Below are positions 6,520 to 9,302 of a stretch of 9,302 bases of DNA, in pieces. The DNA is from Devosia equisanguinis (GTDB lineage Bacteria > Pseudomonadota > Alphaproteobacteria > Rhizobiales > Devosiaceae). Position numbers and translations under genes: made by a program. The stretch covers positions 1 through 9,302 of the forward strand of contig CAMDAL010000148.1 in the NCBI GenBank assembly GCA_945888565.1. The letters run 5' to 3'. Each line of letters opens with the position of its first letter. Position 1 is the first letter of the stretch. The notes under the pieces were generated by a model. That model ran no database searches and was not told the origin of the DNA. It saw nothing but the letters and a program-made list of their open reading frames with translations.

Positions 6520-6556
6520 CACGACGACTGGATTCGACACGACTAACCCCTGGTTC

Positions 6557-6575
6557 CGCATAGCCGTAGCATGCG
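6557..6575. repeat. Short dyad CGCAT-N9-ATGCG upstream of the regulator gene
   Basis: Perfect 5-bp arms (6557-6561 and 6571-6575) sit 51-69 bases upstream of the regulator's start. That is where a LuxR-type protein binding as a dimer could act on its own promoter. A nearby TTGCAG on the minus strand might be a -35 element, but the matching -10 is poor. The arms are short enough to arise by chance. Confidence 0.25.
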
Positions 6576-6640
6576 ACAAGATGACACTTCTGCAATCGTT
6601 TTCATTTGATCGGCCAATGTCGGCCGGAACGCGCAATCCT

Positions 6641-6967
6641 TCAGTCCATTGCCCCCAGCCGCATCAGCACTTCGTTCGGAATCCGGTAGTCGCGGATCAC
6701 GTCGCGCTGGTCACGGATGCCGCACAGTTCGCGCTGGATGAAGTACTTCCACACCTCGCGCGCCGCCGCCTTGACCAGCGCCTGCCGTTCCACCCCCGGC
6801 ACCGGCGCCGCATCATAGGCATGGAGCGCCGCTACCGCCTTCTCCGCCTGCCGCCCATGATGCCCCAGCGACGAGGCCTTCTCTCCGATGATCTCGGTCT
6901 CCACCGGGCCGAATCCCGACGTTAGCGCATGCCGCAGGGCGGCAATCTCGGCGAGGCTGATCGGCAT
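6641..6967 (-). CDS. Small helical protein of unknown function (possibly DUF6665-like)
   Basis: A 108-residue cytoplasmic protein that appears mostly alpha-helical. The frame stays open upstream to 7066, but those 33 residues are Cys/Arg-rich and protein-unlike. ATG 6967, with GAGGA 12 bases before it (rather far), begins the coherent sequence. Notable stretches are EIIGEKASSLGHHGRQAEKAVAAL (25-48), REVWKYFIQRELCGIRD (70-86) and VIRDYRIPNEVLMRLG (90-105). The 'EKA..LG..GR..E.A' to 'W.YFVQRE..GLRD...VIRDY.IP.EV...MG' layout recalls small alphaproteobacterial proteins grouped as DUF6665. That is recalled from memory and not checked, and no biochemical role is known to me. It is divergent from the DMT exporter across 122 bases and lies 134 bases ahead of the regulator gene on the same strand. 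Confidence 0.8.
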   Translation of the reverse strand: MPISLAEIAALRHALTSGFGPVETEIIGEKASSLGHHGRQAEKAVAALHAYDAAPVPGVERQALVKAAAREVWKYFIQRELCGIRDQRDVIRDYRIPNEVLMRLGAMD

Positions 6968-7035
6968 CGGGCAGCAAGTTCCTCTTGTCGCGGAACACGT
7001 TAGGTATTCGCGCCAGTCGCAGCAACTCTCTCGCC

Positions 7036-7061
7036 GCTCACATCTGCGACACGTTGTGAGC
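7036..7061. repeat. Perfect 7-bp inverted repeat GCTCACA-N12-TGTGAGC before the DMT exporter
   Basis: GCTCACA (7036-7042) and TGTGAGC (7055-7061) are exact reverse complements 19 bases centre to centre, ending 28 bases before the exporter's ATG. The spacing of about two helical turns suits a dimeric repressor or activator; a leader-RNA hairpin is the alternative. The half-sites resemble CRP/FNR-type TGTGA, but their order is inverted (TCACA first), so this is not a normal CRP site. Confidence 0.45.
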
Positions 7062-7089
7062 CGCATCGCCGCAGGCTAGAAGCAACGCC

Positions 7090-8001
7090 ATGTCCGCCCC
7101 CCTGACCCGCCCTACCGCGACGTTGATCGGCTTCTCCGCCGTGCTGCTCTGGTCGCTGCTCGCGTTCCTGACTGCCGCCAGCGGCACCATGCCGGCCTTC
7201 CAGCTGACGGCCATTACCTTCGCTGTCGGCGGCCTGTCGCTGCTGCTCATCCGCCCCGCCTCGCTCAAGGCCATGCGGCAGCAGCCGAAAGTCTGGCTGC
7301 TGGGCGTCGGCGGCCTGTTCGGCTACCATTTCGCCTATTTCTTCGCCCTGCGCAGCGCTCCGCCGGTGGAAGCCGGGCTGATCAACTACCTCTGGCCGCT
7401 GTTGATCGTCGTCTTTTCCGCGTTTCTGCCGGGCGAACGCCTGAAATGGCAGCACATCCTCGGCTGCCTGCTGGCGCTGGCCGGCGCTGTCCTCATCGTC
7501 ACCAAGGGCCGCGGCCTGACGCTCGACGCGCAATACCTCCCGGGCTACCTCGCCGCGCTTTGCGCCGCTCTCGCCTGGTCGAGTTACTCGGTTCTGTCGC
7601 GCCGCTTTGCCAGTGTCCCGAGTGAAGCCATCACCGGCTTCTGCCTCGCCACCGCTATCCTCGCCGCGATCTGCCACCTGCTCTTCGAGCAGACCGTATG
7701 GCCGACCGATCTCTGGCAGTGGTCTGCCGTCATCGCGCTCGGCCTCGGCCCGGTCGGCCTCGCCTTCTACGTCTGGGACATCGGCGTCAAGCAGGGCGAC
7801 ATCCAGGCCCTCGGCGCTGTGAGCTACTCCACCCCGTTGCTCTCCACCCTGATCCTGATCCTCACCGGCTACGCCGAGTACACCAACCTCGTCCTCGTCG
7901 CCTGCCTGCTGATCACCGCTGGCGCCCTCGTGGCCGCCAAGGACCTGCTGTTCCGGCGCGACCGGCCCGGCGTCACTCCGCCGGCAGCACCTGCGGCGTA
8001 A
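7090..8001 (+). CDS. EamA/DMT-superfamily exporter, YddG-like
   Basis: Inner-membrane drug/metabolite transporter of 303 residues with ten hydrophobic segments arranged as two EamA repeats (about 11-137 and 152-284), the standard DMT size. Several stretches follow E. coli YddG, an exporter of aromatic amino acids: ATLIGFSAVLLWSLL (10-24), VEAGLINYLWPLLIV (93-107), and AFYVWDIGVKQGDIQALGAVSYSTPLLS (225-252), including the central NYLWP and the AxxYxTPLLS helix. Amino acid or related metabolite export is therefore the best guess, but substrates vary widely in this family. Start ATG 7090 has only a weak AGAAG 7 bases before it. A perfect inverted repeat sits in its leader. The proline/alanine-rich tail (DRPGVTPPAAPAA) overlaps the 3' end of the convergent M16 gene by 29 bases. 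Confidence 0.92.
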   Translation: MSAPLTRPTATLIGFSAVLLWSLLAFLTAASGTMPAFQLTAITFAVGGLSLLLIRPASLKAMRQQPKVWLLGVGGLFGYHFAYFFALRSAPPVEAGLINYLWPLLIVVFSAFLPGERLKWQHILGCLLALAGAVLIVTKGRGLTLDAQYLPGYLAALCAALAWSSYSVLSRRFASVPSEAITGFCLATAILAAICHLLFEQTVWPTDLWQWSAVIALGLGPVGLAFYVWDIGVKQGDIQALGAVSYSTPLLSTLILILTGYAEYTNLVLVACLLITAGALVAAKDLLFRRDRPGVTPPAAPAA

Positions 8002-9302
8002 AGCCTGCCGCCTCGAGCTGCGGCACCAGCGCCGCGGGGTCCCCCGCGATCACCACCAGCGCCGCCTCGAGCTCCGACAGCGCCCTGCCCTGGGCCTGCA
8101 CATCGGGTAGCTCGAGTGCCACCACGTCCTGCATCAGTCCCTGCAACTGTTCTGGCGTCATCCCCATGCCGGCCGCACCCAGCACCAGGCCGATCAGCCC
8201 GCCGCCCGTTTCACCCACCGAAGCATTGCCGGTCGCAGCACTCATCACGGTGCGGTTCAGCTCCTCGGCGCTCACCGGCATGGCGGCGAGGCTCCCGAAC
8301 CCTGCGAGCATGTCGCCGAGCGCCTCGCCCACCCTGTCGGCCTGCACGGGGGCCGATACGCTCATCAGTCCGCCGCCACCCGGCAGATCGTTGGCGATCC
8401 CCGCTCGGATTCCGTACGAGTAGCCCTTGGTTTCGCGCATCACCGAGTTGAGCCGGCTGGTGAAATCGCCGCCGAGCAGCGTCGTCACCGCCGTAGATTC
8501 GAGGAAGCCTGCCTCCCCGAACGAGGGCGCCGGCCGCACAAGATAGATCACTGCCTGCGCCTCAGCCTGGAACGGCTTGATGAACACGTTGAGCCCCTCC
8601 GGCACCACAGCGGGGGGATGTCCCAGCATCGGGATACCGGCACTATGGCTGTCCCAGCTTCCGAACGCCCGCCCCAGTTCCGGCGCCACACTGTCTTTAT
8701 CCCCCGGTCCAACCGTGTAAATCGTGGTGGTGCTGGGCGTGAACAGCTTCGCGTAGGTCTCCCGCACCTCAGCGAGTGTCAGGGCGGAGACTGTCTCCGG
8801 CACCGCATCGAGCGCCGCCCGCCCCGGCGGAATCGGAAACACCATGTCCTGCAGCGCATAGTAGCCGACGGCCGGGCCGCTGAGCTTGCGATAGCCGAGC
8901 GATTGCACGACCTGCGCCTGCAGCAGCGTCCATTCCCGCTCATCGAACCGCGGCCGCAGCACCGCGTCGGCCAGCAGGTCCACGCCGCCGGCGAGCCGGT
9001 CCTGTGGCACGGCCAGCACCACCGCCGATCGCGCGATATCGGCGTAGGCCGACACCACCGCGCCGATATCCTTGCTGGCCCGGCTGAAGGCCTCGGCATC
9101 CCGTTCACCGGCGCCGGTCGACAGCATGGCCGCCGTCAGTTCGATCAGTCCCTCCTTGCCAGGAGTATCGGAACCGAACCCGCCGCCCGCCGTCAGCACC
9201 ACATACGTCATCGGGCTGCCCGGCAGGCGGTAGTGCACATGCGCGATCCCGTTGCCGAGTGTTCCGGACTCACGGGCTGGCAGCGCGCCTTTGCCCGGCT
9301 CA
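7973..9302 (-). CDS. M16-family peptidase, non-catalytic (second) half; 5' end outside window
   Basis: Part of a pitrilysin/insulinase (M16) protein. The frame stays open to the window edge, giving 442 visible residues; the GTG at 9238 is internal because family similarity (GTLGNGIAHVHYRLPGSP) continues upstream of it. The zinc motif HXXEH, expected after the glycine-rich strand (GGGFGSD), is replaced by GLIEL near visible residue 51, so this half has no metal site. It does contain the partner-domain signature LGGDFTSRLN...RETKGYSYGI (about 277-298), with the conserved Arg and Tyr that contact substrate in M16 enzymes. It is therefore either the C-terminal half of a two-domain zinc protease of about 900 residues (catalytic half beyond the window), or the non-catalytic subunit of an M16B pair. 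The location is probably periplasmic, but no signal peptide can be seen. The 3' end overlaps the DMT exporter gene tail to tail. Confidence 0.9.
   Translation of the reverse strand, partial: EPGKGALPARESGTLGNGIAHVHYRLPGSPMTYVVLTAGGGFGSDTPGKEGLIELTAAMLSTGAGERDAEAFSRASKDIGAVVSAYADIARSAVVLAVPQDRLAGGVDLLADAVLRPRFDEREWTLLQAQVVQSLGYRKLSGPAVGYYALQDMVFPIPPGRAALDAVPETVSALTLAEVRETYAKLFTPSTTTIYTVGPGDKDSVAPELGRAFGSWDSHSAGIPMLGHPPAVVPEGLNVFIKPFQAEAQAVIYLVRPAPSFGEAGFLESTAVTTLLGGDFTSRLNSVMRETKGYSYGIRAGIANDLPGGGGLMSVSAPVQADRVGEALGDMLAGFGSLAAMPVSAEELNRTVMSAATGNASVGETGGGLIGLVLGAAGMGMTPEQLQGLMQDVVALELPDVQAQGRALSELEAALVVIAGDPAALVPQLEAAGFTPQVLPAE

Noticed and set aside
5169..6563. 464-codon plus-strand frame opposite the LuxR-type regulator
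   Set aside because: The minus-strand frame has three recognisable domains and a strong ribosome-binding site. The plus-strand product is Arg/His/Pro-rich without any motif.
6611..6626. CGGCC-N6-GGCCG hairpin after the small helical protein gene
   Set aside because: The stem is only 5 bp and is followed on the minus strand by A-rich rather than T-rich sequence, so it does not qualify as a terminator.
7036..7061. CRP-binding site
   Set aside because: CRP sites read TGTGA-N6-TCACA. Here the halves are in the opposite order with a 12-base spacer, so the match is only to isolated half-sites.
6968..7066. Upstream extension of the small helical protein to 7066
   Set aside because: The extra 33 residues are Cys/Arg-rich and unlike the rest, and ATG 6967 begins the coherent sequence. 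The extension also covers the 7036-7061 dyad.

Overview
The window is high-GC, densely packed bacterial chromosomal DNA with strong GC preference at third codon positions. It looks like an alphaproteobacterium, probably of the Hyphomicrobiales (Devosia-like). That placement is inferred from codon use and gene content; no rRNA or other phylogenetic marker is present. I see no tRNA, rRNA, CRISPR array, insertion sequence, att site, integrase or replication origin. The many long reading frames on the opposite strands are ordinary high-GC shadows.

Layout, left to right. (1) Bases 1-659, + strand: 3' part of a secreted-type RNase T2 with both catalytic blocks. (2) 750-3052, +: a two-gene ABC exporter, with the ATPase and a 513-residue ABC-2-type permease coupled by an ATGA overlap. 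(3) 3055-4218, -: a DHA1-type MFS efflux protein, tail to tail with the permease and only 2 bases apart. (4) 4219-4399: a divergent region holding a perfect 9-bp inverted repeat and a short reading frame that runs into (5) a GNAT acetyltransferase at 4400-4855, +. (6) 4839-5129, -: a small hypothetical protein whose 3' end overlaps the GNAT gene. (7) 5232-6506, -: a three-domain regulator with an acetoacetate-decarboxylase-like domain, a PAS-like domain and a LuxR-type HTH. (8) 6641-6967, -: a small helical protein of unknown function. (9) 7090-8001, +: a YddG-like EamA/DMT exporter. (10) 7973-9302, -: a partial M16-family peptidase, reaching the window edge and overlapping the exporter tail to tail by 29 bp.

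Taken together this is housekeeping and accessory chromosome rich in small-molecule export (ABC, MFS and DMT systems). No single pathway links all the genes. The only clear operon is the ABC pair. The three minus-strand genes between 4839 and 6967 (small helical protein, regulator, small hypothetical) could be read together, but gaps of 134 and 102 bases also leave room for separate promoters.

The most unusual item is the regulator. Its N-terminal half aligns with acetoacetate decarboxylase, but threonines stand where the Schiff-base lysine pair should be. That suggests an enzyme fold turned into a ligand sensor that drives a LuxR-type DNA-binding domain.
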